A stretch of 64,000 nucleotides of DNA from contig NC_088714.1 in the NCBI RefSeq assembly GCF_963576615.1, forward strand, positions 40,710,572-40,774,571, read 5' to 3'. The notes below the pieces were generated by a model, which saw only the letters and a program-made list of their open reading frames with translations, was not told where the DNA came from and ran no database searches. Positions 1 through 39,905 of the stretch are shown one piece after another; position 1 is the stretch's first letter, and each line of letters starts with the position of its first letter. Both the position numbers and the translations under genes were made by a program. The stretch comes from Watersipora subatra. Its lineage: Eukaryota; Bryozoa; Gymnolaemata; Cheilostomatida; Watersiporidae.

Positions 1-3000
1 TTTATAATTTGTATATATAAATTTTAGTGTCTGTCGGTCTGTCTAGCTATATCTGTCCAGTTATATATATCCGACCAGTTATATGTCCAGACGATTTTAT
101 CTCGGAACTTCCCTTTCACCAGGCTATAAGCTAACCAATTGAGCTACGCAAGATGCATTGGATTCATCGGGCGATGAGTGGTTATTTAGATTAAAATACG
201 TATAGTATATGCGATACGTATTTTAACTTACCTATGTATAGTATAGCTTCAGCATCGTCACTAAAGCTTGTTCTCACGGCTCCTATTAGTAAGTTTAGCA
301 ATATGGATACTACCTTGCTCAAATTAGTCAGGCAACTACATTGCCTGCTTCTGTTTATAAGCTGTTTTTAATATGAGTGCAACGCCAAGCATTCTGCTAG
401 CACTACATGCACTGGAAGTACAAAAGTGCAAAACGAACTAGTGTTAGGTTGGCAGCCATTTTTCATTTCTCTTTTGACATAGCTGTTGTCGGTAGTTTTG
501 CTATATTTCAAGTACCAATAGTCTTATTGACATGAAACTTTGGATTTATATTAAAGTCTTATAGCACACAAAGCCACCAAAACCAGAAATTCGAGTTTGC
601 GGCGACTTAGGATCAAGTAGATCAGGTAGATCAAGTAGATCAGATTTCCGAGTTTTCTCGTTGCTAAGCTTCAAAGTGTTAAATAAAGTTTCATTATTCT
701 GTAAAATCTGCAATTTGTGGAACTTTTAGTACAATAATCTACTAAAATGTGTTTTCTGCTTGGGTTATACGTAGTTTACCTACGTATAACCCAAGTCATA
801 TGTAGGCATATCCTAGATGTTTATGGCATCGTCATTGTTGTTTCATTGCCTCAAAGCTACAACATAGGAAGAGCATAAGCATCTGGCTACGTCATACACT
901 CATACCTCGGTATATACACTTAATACGTTCTGTGACTTAGCTCGTATGTTTATTCTCTCGTAACTCAATGCAATTCCTGTATAAAATAGTTAAATACAAA
1001 TTAATCAGTTGCCCCTCTCTGAAAAAAGCCTTAAAACAGTATATTGTAAGGGAAAAAACATGCTTTTAATTATTCTAATTCACCGCATACTCTCACAAAG
1101 TCACAAATACATACCTAATGGTTATGATCTGCGATAAGCTGCGACTTCATGCACAGTACCGTATATAGAGGTCTTACTTTGGAGACAGACGGTAGCTGCT
1201 AACAGCATGGTGAGAGAGAGACCAGCAGCAACATTTTTGGATTACTACACTTTTGTGACAATACATAACATAAAAGTTAAATTTGACTTAAATGAATTAG
1301 AATACTATATGCACATTTGAAAATAAGTTTAACTTTTACGTTACACTAAACTTAATTCTTTCTTTCACTTTTCTACCATCTCTTTTTGACTCATTCTTTT
1401 GCCTGACTATTTCACCTTCACTTTTAGCCGGCTTTTTTAGAATGCTTTTCAAACTGATTCGATGAAAAAGACCGAGCGATGCTGTTCATGAAAGCGATCT
1501 CTCACATTCGGTCCCTCTGCCACTTACCGAATGCATCGATAACCGTCTCGCATGCTCATATCTCAAATTTGTCTCGTATCTCAAGCCAAAAACTTGCTTT
1601 GAATTTTGCTCGTGCCTTAAATTTCTCACATGTTGGGACACTCGTATGTTTAGGTGTGACTGTACACATATTTTTCGTAAACAGCAATACACAAGCAACA
1701 GGCTAATATGTTCTGCGGATCAGTCTGTCCATTGTTCCCTGCCAAAAATGAGCTGCCAACATTAATTGCATAACTGCATCATTTAAACATAGATTGTTGA
1801 TTTGTATATAGTCAATGAATTTCATATGCCAAATAAATTGTTTAATTTGATTATTATCAAATTATATTTTGCTTCGAGTAATGTGTCAAAAAGGAAGCTG
1901 TCACATTTAATCTCATGTTCGTCTGTTTTGGGCATCATTGACTTGAGAAGTACATCATTGAATAGTCCTCATTCAGAAGGAATTGTTTACTCAACGCTAT
2001 CTTCTGCATTGTTTAGCTTTATGCAAGTGTGTTTCGACCCCGTGTGACACACTGCTCTAGTTAAAGCCACTGTATAGTTGCAGATAAAAAGCATGGTATT
2101 TGATCTCTGCAAGGATTGAAAAAATTATGAGTTATTTACTCGATTTTAACCAAGGTTCTCATATTTTCGTTAGAGTGCTGTTGTTGCCGAAGAATACTAA
2201 AAGAATTTGAAAATGAGCTGAAAAAGTTCCACATGAGGGCAAGTTGTAGAACAACATAACACATAGTAAGTCTTCAAAAGTACCGTAGTTGAAGAATACC
2301 ATTGCTATAGTAAAATAGTAGCACATATTTTTAACATTACCGAATGACTCTGTCAACTAACCCAACAGGGTTGCAATAGGAATCATCAGGGACTATCGTT
2401 TAATTGTTCCTCTCCAGAATCTTTTACTGACGGGAGTCCATTCAATTTGATTTCTGTTTTCTATTTTAATAGAAATACTTAGCTTTAAGGATATGTGACA
2501 CTGGCAAAATCTACATGTACATAGTTAGCGAAAATAGTTACAGGGCGGACAACTTTATTTTTATCGAGAGTATTTTTCTCATAAAATAATTAGCAATAGT
2601 CAGGCACGCTTTCACAGGATCCACAGCACAGATCAATGGTCAACACCAAGTCCTGCTGTTACAGTAAAAGTTGTCATGTGATCGACTATCTACCTTGTTC
2701 ACCAAACAAGAATTTGATGCTCCGGGCAATACACTAATTTCACTGACAGAAATTTTAAAGATCTTCGTTTAGGGTAGCCAAATACTCACCACACACGCAT
2801 CGAATCCTTAATATAATTGAGCGGGTGTGGTCTAATACCCATCTAGAGATTAATGTAATATTCCAACTAAACTTTGGTCTATGTATTGCTAAGAAACTCG
2901 GTCTATTACCTGTCACTGTCTATCAATACGAGCAATATTTTATTTCCATTCCGATAGTTCAGGGTAGACAATGCTTAACTCTTTTACTACGAAATTTGTC

Positions 3001-3040
3001 GCTCATTCTGTGATTGAAATAATTTTTGCCAGAAAAACTT
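1..3040. other. intergenic DNA, no gene recognised
   Basis: Open frames are all under 85 codons and lack recognisable domains. A tRNA-like segment is listed separately at 97-150. The stretch 1085-1200 resembles 8250-8345 (shared 'gagacagac' block), so part of this is an old dispersed repeat. I see nothing else I can name. Confidence 0.5.
97..150 (-). repeat. tRNA-like (A-box/B-box) head, SINE-like fragment
   Basis: On the minus strand TAGCTCAATTGGTTAGC (A-box-like) is followed about 30 bases later by GAAGTTCCGAGAT (B-box-like). The order and spacing are those of a tRNA-derived pol III promoter, but the flanks do not fold as an intact tRNA gene. The upstream 'gtctgtcggtctgtctag' style sequence recurs in other repeats of the window. 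Confidence 0.35.
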
Positions 3041-3042
3041 TT

Positions 3043-4137
3043 GCTGGTGTACACTAAGTATTGCTGGTATACACCAAGTATCGCTGGTGTACACTAAGTA
3101 TTGCTGGCGTACATTAAGTATCGCTGATGTACCCTAAGTATCGCTGATGTACACTAAGTATTGCTGGTGTACACTAAGTATCGCTGATGTACACTAAGTA
3201 TTGCTGGTGTACACTAAGTATCGCTGGTGAACACTAAGTATCGCTGGTGTACACTAAGTATTGCTGGCGTACATTAAGTATCGCTTATGTACCCTAAGTA
3301 TCGCTGATGTACACTAAGTATTGCTGGTGTACACTAAGTATCGCTGGTGAACACTAAGTATTGCTGATGTACCCTAAGTATCGCTGATGTACACTAAGTA
3401 TTGCTGGTGTACACTAAGTATCGCTGGTGAACACTAAGTATCGCTGGTGAAAACTAAGTATTGCTGATGTACCCTAAGTATTGCTGGTGTACACTAAGAA
3501 TTGCTGGCGTACATTAAGTATCGCTGGTGAACACTAAGTATTGCTGGTGTACCCTAAGTATCGCTGATGTACACTAAGTATCGCTGATGTACACTAAGTA
3601 TCGCTGATATACACTAAGTATTGCTGGTGTACACTAAGTATCGCTGATGTACACTAAGTATTGCTGGTGTACACTAAGTATCGCTGGTGAACACTAAGTA
3701 TTGCTAGTGTACACTAAGTATCGCTGATGTACACTAAGTATTGCTGGCGTACATTAAGTATTGCTGATGTACCCTAACTATTGCTGATGTACACTAAGTA
3801 TTGCTGATGTACACTAAGTATTGCTGATGTACACTAAGTATCGCTGATGTACACTAAGTATTGCTGATGTACACTAAGTATTGCTGGTGTACACTAAGTA
3901 TTGCTGATGTACACTAAGTATCGCTGGTGAACACCAAGTATCGCTGGTGTACACTAAGTATTGCTGGCGTACATTAAGTATCGCTGATGTACCCTAAGTA
4001 TCGCTGATGTACACTAAGTATTGCTGGTGTACACTAAGTATCGCTGGTGAACACTAAGTATTGCTGATGTACCCTAAGTATCGCTGATGTACACTAAGTA
4101 TTGCTGGTGTACACTAAGTATCGCTGGTGAACACTAA
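3043..4137. repeat. 20-bp tandem satellite, left block
   Basis: Tandem copies of a 20-bp unit of consensus ATYGCTGRTGTACACTAAGT run without a break. Variant units (ggcgtacattaag, gatgtaccctaag, ggtgaacactaag, gatatacac) recur in a fixed order, so the array has a higher-order structure. No open frame of interest. Confidence 0.95.
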
Positions 4138-4815
4138 CACTATGTTTCCATGATGCGCAGTGCTTCGGAGTTGCGCTATCTCCGAATCATGGAAACGGCG
4201 TCTTCGCACTGAAATCACTGCGCACTGATCAGTGCGAAGCCAGTGCAAATTCGCAGCAAAGAAACAGCGACTGCGCAGTGGCTGCGCATAGCTCTCATGC
4301 CGTGGATACGGATTCTTCGAAGGCCACACACTAGTACAAAGGTTGTCCTGCTAATCTTGTTTTTCTATTTTTCCGATCTTCTTTCACCTAAATTTAATTA
4401 TGGTCTGCATTCACGAGAATGATGAGGTGATTACTTTCCTGGACTTTGTTATCGATGCCAACACATTTCGAAAAATAGGTGGCAAGTCCTGAATTAACGT
4501 ATAAATAATATATTACTTAAAAATACTTATTAAAAATATATTACTTTGTAAAAAGTGTGTTAAGGTTTGTAAAACCTTGTGAATGTGTATTGTAAATAAA
4601 AGTATAATGACGACATAATCATAAAAAGACCGTTTATGACGTTCGGTATCCGTGATCGATTCTATTTCTCCATCAGGCGATTCGATTTATACAATTTCTC
4701 TTCTCTGGCTAATTTGCTGAAATTCTGAAAACCACTGCGCAGCATGGAAACGTACAATCCCCTCGACTTCGGAGGGGGGCTGCTTCGCAGTACTGCGCAC
4801 CATGGAAACATAGTG
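4138..4815. mobile_element. CACTA-like MITE (678 bp) inside the satellite
   Basis: Ends are CACTATGTTTCCATG and its complement, flanked by a 3-bp duplication TAA (4135-4137 and 4816-4818). Removing the insert restores a normal 20-bp unit. The interior is rich in TGCGCA motifs and has no transposase frame. CACTA termini plus a 3-bp target duplication fit the EnSpm/CACTA superfamily. PIF/Harbinger (TWA target) was the alternative, but the related copy at 21148 uses ATT. Confidence 0.8.
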
Positions 4816-5990
4816 TAAGTATCGCTGGTGAACACTAAGTATTGCTGATGTACCCTAAGTATTGCTGGTGTACACTAAGAATTGCTGGCGTACATTAAGT
4901 ATCGCTGGTGAACACTAAGTATTGCTGGTGTACCCTAAGTATCGCTGATGTACACTAAGTATCGCTGATGTACACTAAGTATCGCTGATATACACTAAGT
5001 ATTGCTGGTGTACACTAAGTATCGCTGATGTACACTAAGTATTGCTGGTGTACACTAAGTATCGCTGGTGAACACTAAGTATTGCTAGTGTACACTAAGT
5101 ATCGCTGATGTACACTAAGTATTGCTGGCGTACATTAAGTATTGCTGATGTACCCTAACTATTGCTGATGTACACTAAGTATTGCTGATGTACACTAAGT
5201 ATTGCTGATGTACACTAAGTATCGCTGATGTACACTAAGTATTGCTGATGTACACTAAGTATTGCTGGTGTACACTAAGTATTGCTGATGTACACTAAGT
5301 ATCGCTGGTGAACACCAAGTATCGCTGGTGTACACTAAGTATTGCTGGCGTACATTAAGTATCGCTGATGTACCCTAAGTATCGCTGATGTACACTAAGT
5401 ATTGCTGGTGTACACTAAGTATCGCTGGTGAACACTAAGTATTGCTGGTGTACCCTAAGTATCACTGATGTACACTAAGTATTGCTGATGTACACTAAGT
5501 ATCGCTGATGTACACTAAGTATCGCTGATATACACTAAGTATTGCTGGTGTACACTAAGTATCGCTGATGTACACTAAGTATTGCTGGTGTACACTAAGT
5601 ATCGCTGGTGAACACTAAGTATTGCTAGTGTACACTAAGTATCGCTGATGTACACTAAGTATTGCTGGCGTACATTAAGTATTGCTGATGTACCCTAACT
5701 ATTGCTGATGTACACTAAGTATTGCTGATGTACACTAAGTATTGCTGATGTACACTAAGTATCGCTGATGTACACTAAGTATTGCTGATGTACACTAAGT
5801 ATTGCTGATGTACACTAAGTATTGCTGGTGTACACTAAGTATTGCTGGTGTAAACTAAGTATTGCTGATGTACACTAAGTATTGCTGATGTACACTAAGT
5901 ATTGCTGATGTACACTAAGTATTGCTGGTGTACACCAAGTATTGCTGATGTACACTAAGTATTGCTGGTGTACACTAAGTATTGCTGTAA
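4816..5990. repeat. 20-bp tandem satellite, right block
   Basis: Continuation of the array after the MITE. The landmark variants 'gctgatatacac' (about 3605, 4985, 5525) and 'gctagtgtacac' (about 3703, 5083, 5623) show larger units. They repeat at 540 bp on this side and about 700 bp across the insertion once the MITE is subtracted. Confidence 0.95.
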
Positions 5991-6244
5991 AAGCTAGAGT
6001 TTTACTCCTAGAGTTCTATGAAATCAGCGAAAAATTCCACATGATAAACAAGGTATTTGACATTTAGAAACCATGTTAAAATATTCTGTTCTATTTTAGT
6101 AAAACAGGAACCGGTTGCGAAAAAAGAACAAAGATTTGATAGATTACACTTAAACTGGTTGTAAAGGTAGGCAGGCTCCTAAGATGTTTGGGCTTATATT
6201 TACCTGTCGGACTTCTAAATATTGTATGCTAAAATGTAAAGACT

Positions 6245-7145
6245 TTAAAGGTTGACTTGCAACAAATTCATATTACAGTTAGTTGGCATCAAAAGATTCA
6301 CCTTGTCTTACTCTGCTGTGTTGTAGGGGCAAAATATGTGGAAATGTGTTTACAAGCTCTAAAAAGCTCAAAAACGAACAGTTAATCGCAGCCGTCACGA
6401 GAATGCTGTAGTTTGGAATCTCTTTATTTCGATCACGTAATCAAACATTATGGTTACTGTTTTGACACGTAATGTTATCACGTGAGTCTGAAGGCCAATC
6501 AAAGGCTCAATATAAAACGTCTCGTTGTACTAGTTTATGACAAACTTTTCGGGTTCTACCGGACAGCCTTTATCAAATATAGATGCTCGCTACTTAAGTT
6601 TCGTGTCAGCCTGGTGTAATAATCTAGTCGTAATCTGATCATGTCACCCATACTTCCTGCCAAATTCTTGAGCAATTTCCTCAGCATTTTTTGACTATCA
6701 CAGGGTACCAACAGGCTCCTCATGTTTATCAGAGGGTGATATGCACTCCTTCGAGCTAAGGTTAAAAAATTAAACGAATTTTTACGGTAGGTTTTGAGAT
6801 ATCAGTACTCAAAGTAACAGCATTACAATGATTATGAAATAGACGCGTAAGGACAATAGACATGGTTTAATTGAATGCGTGAAGTATATTCGTGAAAATA
6901 TTTCGACAAATGAGGTTGCAAGTGTAAACAGAAGCCATCGTGTTCAGCTATGTCCCATTTGAGCTGTTTTGTAAAAAGATTCCAATCTATGGCGTTTTTG
7001 TGATGGCTGCCATTAACTGTTAGTTTTTAGAGCTTGTAAACACATTTCCACATATTTTGCACCTACAACACAACAGAGTAAGACATGGGGAATCTTTTGA
7101 TACCAAATAACTGTAATGTGAATTTTATTGCAAATCAACCTTTAA
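6245..7145. mobile_element. TTAA-flanked MITE (piggyBac-like), copy A
   Basis: Flanked by TTAA at 6245-6248 and 7142-7145. About 140 bp at each end are imperfect inverted repeats starting AGGTTGACTTGCAA. The interior has no long frame. A second copy, in the opposite orientation, is at 12085-12966. A TTAA target is the signature of the piggyBac superfamily. No transposase is present, so the assignment rests on the target site and termini. Confidence 0.75.
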
Positions 7146-8653
7146 GGAATGAATACACAGATTGAATAATCAAATCATCTTTTCACACGCATGAAACTAA
7201 CTAAACCAATATCTTTCTTGTAGAAATGGAGGAGGTAGTTTAGTTTTAGTATCCATTCCACAATGACCAGCTTATCATATGGAAGAGGAGGAGACGATTC
7301 TTTTATTACTGCCATGAGCTGAGTTAACGAAACAACTTCAATGTAGCGCATAAAAGCATTGTACTAGGCGGTTAACTGAACAAGCGTAACGGGATTGAGA
7401 GACGCAGATATACTGCCGTTCTATGGAATTATTTGTTCATTACAATTTAGGATAGTTGGAGTGTTAGGACACTGAATTGGACAATCTTAAGCTAGGTAAT
7501 GTTTGTCATTGAATTAGGTGATTCTTATTATTGCGTTTGCAAGTATCTGTACCATTTTTCAACTTTGATGTCCAGGCTTTTTACATCAAGTGTATATAAT
7601 AATAGCATTGACTTGATTTAATTTTATTCTGTATAAATATTGCAGCAATGATGTTTATTTAAAGACTTGTAATCCTAAATAAATCTTTGTTAGCGAGTTA
7701 CCTGGTTTATTCGAGTTACCTGGTTTACTCGTGCATTAAATACTGATATGTTTCATGTTAAACTACAGTTTAAAAATACAGTCAAACATTCACTTGTGAT
7801 TACCATATTACATCATATTTGTTAGATTCAGCCTATTAAGCAGGTAGAGGAGCTGATTCACTTAAAATTTTGAGGTTTGACTGTTTAAAAATTAATCCGT
7901 TTTTGACTCTCTTGCCAGCAGAACTCATTCTGCCATCAGTCAGCCATATTCAGATATAATGGAAAATGAAATCACGTTCACTTATGAACGTGCAATTGTA
8001 GTTGTGTTACATTGGAGGCCGGTACATAGTACATACAGCGCACCCCTGCCATACAACATTAACTCGTTTTGGTGTTGGCATCGTAAGACGAAAATGTAGT
8101 ATAGAGGGGTAATAGAAACCCATAGTAATTACCTAACGCAAACACCCCTGGTAAAAATCATCAAAATTTTATATACGTACTGTACATATTAAACACTAGT
8201 AACGAAATAGTATGTTAACCTTAGTAACTATAGCTACTTACAGTAACTTTCGTGCATTTAGTAGTTATGACCTGCAATAAAATGTAACATTACAATGTGC
8301 TATGTGCACTGCGTATCGTAGGAAGTTCTTACTTTTGAGACAGACATAACAAAAATGTTGAATGTAACTTAAACGAATTTAGCTTACTAAGCACATACTT
8401 GAAGCTTCGTTTAGCTTAGTAAGAACACATACTTAAAGTTAAGTTGTATGTACTTACTAAGCTTCAACCTTTGTTGTAGAATAAAATTGTATTACCTATC
8501 TGTTTCTGGTTTCGTTTTCATTATAACTTATTACGAATAATGCTGAACTGAGGGAGAGTGAGCATCGTATCTCTTTCAGGTGTTGTGAGAGGAATTTAGA
8601 CGAATAGCTATTGGCATCTTTTTAGAATTCCCGTTAGCGACATAAAATTTAAG
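7146..8653. other. intergenic DNA, no gene recognised
   Basis: AT-rich, with short open frames only. The stretch 8250-8345 resembles 1085-1200 (shared 'gagacagac' block). Nothing else is recognised. Confidence 0.5.
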
Positions 8654-8655
8654 TA

Positions 8656-9387
8656 CAGTAGACACCCTTACAATGTAAATAATTCATTCCGAGAGAGTTT
8701 ACGTCATAGGGATTTTACGGTGCATGAAGCATATGTAAATAGCCTATATATGTATATATTACTTTATGGGCAATTGTTTCATGTTGAACAGATATGTTTT
8801 TCAAATTTCGTTCCAAGATCTTCCTAAACTTACCCATATGACCCTTCAAAATGAAAAAAACACCACAACCTTTTAATATAATGGCTGTTCAGTAACTGCA
8901 CTATCATTGGTTCATATTGACGACTTTTCTTTTTTCTTATCGCTTCAACTTGTTTTAAGGTCTAAAACTACCATAAGCAAAAACAGTGTACATCTTCAAA
9001 GTCACTTTGAATCTATTATTTTCATTTATTTTTTCAATAAAGTCTGCTGCATAAAAATATATTGCACTTGTCTAAAATAAAGATAAACTAAATACGTATA
9101 TATAATAATAAATATATGTAATAAAAATATGTAAATAATAAACTAAATATATACTAGATATCTCTACATGTTGTTTTCTCTCCCAAGTGAGACAAGAGGT
9201 GAAACGTTACCTTAAAGGCAAACTAAGGGCTCCTGTTTTTTCAAATTTAATTTGAAAAATAAGCAGCGACGACCCTTTACCATTATGTAGAAATTTTTAT
9301 GTAATATGATGCTAAAACTCTACATAAATTTTGTAAGTTTCATGGAATTTACGTAAAAGAAGGTTTATGTTATAGGGGTGTCTACAG
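8656..9387. mobile_element. TA-flanked MITE (Tc1/mariner-like), 732 bp
   Basis: Ends CAGTAGACACCC and the complement of CTGTAGACACCC, bordered by TA on both sides (8654-8655, 9388-9389). No transposase frame. A decayed relative covers 13617-14584, sharing the ATAATTCATTCCGAG left interior and the TTTATGTTATAGG right end. Confidence 0.6.
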
Positions 9388-9389
9388 TA

Positions 9390-10689
9390 GTTTAAAACAG
9401 TAATAATCGATTTCTTATTCAGAAAACAAAACTGCTTCATAAAGCCATGAAACCTGGCGCTCCACTGCAGGTGGAAAAAGAGTGCAACAATTACGCTGGC
9501 ACCAAGAAGGTTGTCTATGTCCGTATGTGAGGAATACTTTAATTCCTCTACAGCAGAACCTGCTGGGTCATCTGAATAGGCTGAAGAGCGCGTTACAGCT
9601 GCACTACAGTTTCCTACACGCTATGGATAGTTTGGGTTGGTATTACCAACATCCAAATTCATATTACAGCAATTCCTCGCTACTTCGCGGTTCAACTTCC
9701 ACGGCTTCAGTACTTTGTGGGATAAAAATCATTAAAAACTAAAGAAAATAAATACAAAGTAAAAAAATAAACACAAAAAAATCATAAACCTATCTTATAG
9801 TCTAGGCTAGTGATATCCACTAGCATCATTGTGCTAGGCTGCCAGGCCGTTAGTTTTCAGTCAGGTTACATCAAATTTAAACACGCTTATGACACCTTTC
9901 ATTACACTTCTCAGGGGCCCATAACTCTCAAATTGTCATTATTCAGAAAAGATCTGCACCACATACTTGTCTCTAATCAAACATATTACTGTTATTGTAA
10001 CACCCACAGATAACCACCATATATGTTATCAGGATTACAATGGTAGGTTAGCTCCATAATACCTGATATTGAAGACTATATGATGGATTAATGATACCCG
10101 GAGTCAGTACTTCATCATTCTGGTCAATATTTGGCAGTTTATTAATTTATAAGTTGCGATTACACAGAGCTTTTCACAATAAACCATCACAATAAGATGC
10201 AGACATCTCTGAATAGTAAGTAGCATTTGGCATACACTCTTTTAGTTTAATCCGATTTTAATAATTTAGCTTTGGCTTAACCTACTGATCAAATTCCAGC
10301 CGTTCAGCTTTCTCATTCTAATCTAAAATTCTCGCTAGTTCTTCGTTACTATCGAGTTATAGAACATCTGATCTATTCACTACTGCCCCACTTTTTTAAG
10401 TCTTTTACATAAGATAATTTGCACTTTTGAAAGATGCCATGTTGACAAAATTTTTGGGATAAAAAGTAAGCAGAAATCGGAGCACAACAAACTGAACATA
10501 AAATTTTTCAACTTCACAGAAAATTGTAAAAGGTATTGATAAAAATCAATATATATAATTAATAGAATGTTAAGACTTGTCATATAAGCTATGCTCAAGC
10601 ACTGGAAACTGGCTTATACATAAACATACGGGGTATAGCGAATGTGAAAATTACACAATGTTTGCATATTACATAAATGTAAACTTGTA
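9390..10689. other. 3' flank of the channel gene, no further gene recognised
   Basis: A short plus-strand frame (9482-9742) has no recognisable domain and is probably chance. The 3' UTR of the channel gene presumably lies just below 10690, but I could not place a confident polyadenylation signal. Confidence 0.4.
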
Positions 10690-36842
<26,153 letters not shown>

Positions 36843-37333
36843 TGCAACTTTATCAGAAGTATCAAATTTTTGCCTCAGTCATCCGTATTGAATGAAGAGA
36901 TTGTGTGCATTTGCAAGCATTGAATATAGCTTAAATATTTAGAACCTTTGTCCCTATTGGCTGTGAAAAGCAATACAATCCAATCAGGAACAAAGATGAA
37001 ACATCAATAAACATTAAGGGGACTAAGTGTTACAGCAATATAATGATATAACACTGTAATGACGATGACCTTTATGACTATTGATGTCACGGTGAGAAGC
37101 TTAATGATGTCATGATAGCCACGCTCTTCTCTCTGGTAATAATGTTATAGATAAGAAGGACTTGTGAGAAAAACATTTTGTCGTGGTGAAACATTTTTTA
37201 CAATAGCTTGGTTTTATAATCTTACTGCTGCAAAAATCTTAGATTACGGCAAACACCGTCTTAATATTTATTATAATAAGAGCCGTGTGTGTCCACCTGT
37301 ATGAAGTCCTGCTAAAAGCAGTAGGAAGAAAAA

Positions 37334-37395
37334 ACTGGAAATCACACCGAGGGCTTCAGGTCAAATGGTAGGCGTGCTACCACTACACTATATGG
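37334..37395 (-). repeat. tRNA-like SINE head
   Basis: Minus strand TATAGTGTAGTGGTAGCACGC (A-box) and a B-box-like CTCGGTGTGATTTCC at tRNA spacing. Confidence 0.45.
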
Positions 37396-37671
37396 TTACT
37401 TGCTGCGCTAAACAATAATTATGACCACACATGACGATCTCTCACGGGGCACGGGACTACTAGCATACCAGTATACATAACACAACAAAACAAGCAGCAA
37501 ATTACAGCAATTATGTCTGTCTACTAAGGTATGTATATATGCAACCATGGTCCAACATAGAATATCAAACTTTTTCTAGGAGCGATATAAATTAATAAAA
37601 AATGCCAGTGCAATTTTGATCGATTTGTTTCAACTCTCAATTTTTCTGAATCAATTGAGCAGCTGTAGCCT

Positions 37672-37735
37672 GTGGTCTAGAACTCCTGACCTTAACGTTG
37701 ACCTGCAGACAACAGGTTGGGGTTATATTCCCAAA
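37672..37735 (+). repeat. tRNA-like SINE head
   Basis: TAGCCTGTGGTCTAGAAC (A-box-like), then GGTTGGGGTTATATTCCC (B-box-like). Weaker than the others. Confidence 0.35.
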
Positions 37736-38555
37736 AAATCCACTGCTGGTGACAAATATTACATGAGATCCAACCTTGAATAGCTCTTAGCAACTCACTG
37801 GGCATGCATCCAGCAGTCGAAGTTCCCTCGCTACTAGACGCCGACATGTCCAGCCAAGATCACATAGCCATTTTATGTACAGCAATGCTTTAAAACAACA
37901 CAGTATTAGCTAGCAGTACGGTAAGCAAGTATCATCCACAATCTTTGAGTGATTACTCACACACCTCATACTCGAATGTTCATACAATCAACAGAGTGTG
38001 AAAAGTTTTATTCTGTCACAACATTCAATTTATTTAAGCCATACTTAGAGACAGGGTCAGTAGAGTAGCTAGAGGCCCTATAGCTGAGCTATTCTCTAGC
38101 TGTTGATCACCCATAATGATAGTCTCAACTAGTTCACTTATTGAATAAACTGCTGCAGTCAACAGCTGTCCCATTCTCTTATTTCTCTCAATTTTAAAAC
38201 AGTGTTGTCATTTAAATTGTATGATAGCACCTGCTATGTTCACTAAGGTGAAACTATCCACTATACTGCTTGTTATAAACACTGCCTATAGCTGACAGCA
38301 TTCTGATGACAGTAGCGCATGGACTCACTTACCAAATGCGAAATGTGAATCTTCATTGTTTTATGTAATTTTTTTTAAAATAAATCTATTTATTTAGTTT
38401 GGTGTCAACTTTTATGCATGGTTTTAACTAAAATTAATACAAGCAATTCTGCAGCAAACCTTGTTTGTTTAGCAAAAGCAAAGCAAAAATGTTTGTTAAA
38501 GCTGAAGCAAATGCTTTATGAACGCTAATTGCTTAAAACTTTTATTTAAATAACA

Positions 38556-39905
38556 AGGTAAAGGTTTAATTATTGCTGTTATAGGTAATACGGTTGAAAA
38601 AGGATTATCTATTGCTGTTATAGGTAATATGGTTGAGAAAGGATTATCTATTGCTGTTATAGGTAATATGGTTGAGAAAGGATTATCTATTGCTGTTATA
38701 GGTAATATGGTTGAGAAAGGATTATCTATTGCTGTTATAGGTAATATGGTTGAGAAAGGATTATCTATTGCTGTTATAGGTAATATGGTTGAGAAAGGAT
38801 TATCTATTGCTGTTATAGGTAATATGGTTGAGAAAGGATTATCTATTGCTGTTATAGGTAATACGGTTGAGAAAGGATTATCTATTGTTGTTATAGGTAA
38901 TACGGTTGAAAAAGGATTATCTATTGTTGTTATAGGTAATATGGTTGAGAAAGGATTATTTATTGCTGTTATAGGTAATATGGTTGAGAAAGGATTATCT
39001 ATTGCTGTTATAGGTAATATGGTTGAGAAAGGATTATCTATTGCTGTTATAGGTAATATGGTTGAGAAAGGATTATCTATTGCTGTTATAGGTAATATGG
39101 TTGAGAAAGGATTATCTATTGCTGTTATAGGTAATATGGTTGAGAAAGGATTATCTATTGCTGTTATAGGTAATACGGTTGAAAAAGGATTATCTATTGT
39201 TGTTATAGGTAATATGGTTGAGAAAGGATTATTTATTGCTGTTATAGGTAATATGGTTGAGAAAGGATTATCTATTGCTGTTATAGGTAATATGGTTGAG
39301 AAAGGATTATCTATTGCTGTTATAGGTAATAAGGTTGAGAAAGGATTATCTATTGCTGTTATAGGTAATACGGTTGAAAAAGGATTATCTATTGCTGTTA
39401 TAGGTAATACGGTTGAGAAAGGATTATCTATTGTTGTTATAGGTAATACGGTTGAGAAAGGATTATCTATTGCTGTTATAGGTAATACAGTTGAGAAAGG
39501 ATTATCTATTGCTGTTATAGGTAATATGGTTGAGAAAGGATTATCTATTGCTGCTACAGGTAATATGGTTGAGAAAGGATTACCTATTGTTGTTATAGGT
39601 AATATGGTTGAGAAAGGATTATCTATTGTTGTTATAGGTAATACTGTTGAGAAAGGATTATCTATTGTTGTTATAGGTAATACGGTTGAGAAAGAATTAT
39701 CTATTGCTGTTATAGGTAATACGGTTGAGAAAGGATTATCTATTGCTGTTACAGGTAATACGGTTGAGAAAGGATTATCTATTGCTGTTATAGGTAATAC
39801 GGTTGAGAAAGAACTATCTATTGCTGTTATAGGTAATAGGATTGAGAAAGGATTATCTATTGCTGTTATAGGTAATACGGTTGAGAAAGAATTGTTTTTG
39901 AGACA
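38556..39905. repeat. 39-bp minisatellite, about 34 copies
   Basis: The unit is GGTTGAGAAAGGATTATCTA followed by TTGCTGTTATAGGTAATAT. Because 39 is a multiple of three, one plus-strand frame stays open for 428 codons (13-residue unit MVEKGLSIAVIGN). Most differences between units change the amino acid (M/T, A/V, S/F), so there is no sign of protein-level constraint. I call it a repeat, not a gene. Confidence 0.93.

Larger units (their letters stand above)
36843..38555. other. 5' flank of the channel gene; tRNA-like repeat heads, no gene
   Basis: Two tRNA-like heads are listed separately. The phrase CACATGACGATCTCTCAC near 37430 recurs near 14215 and 41458, marking another dispersed repeat. 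I could not place a promoter. Confidence 0.4.

Noticed and set aside
4114-4329. 71-codon minus-strand frame
   Set aside because: It crosses the boundary between satellite and MITE, so it is not an original coding sequence.
3043-5990. CRISPR-like array
   Set aside because: The 20-bp units are contiguous without spacers, and the DNA is eukaryotic.
9482-9742. 86-codon plus-strand frame
   Set aside because: No domain, no splice support and no codon bias that I can see.
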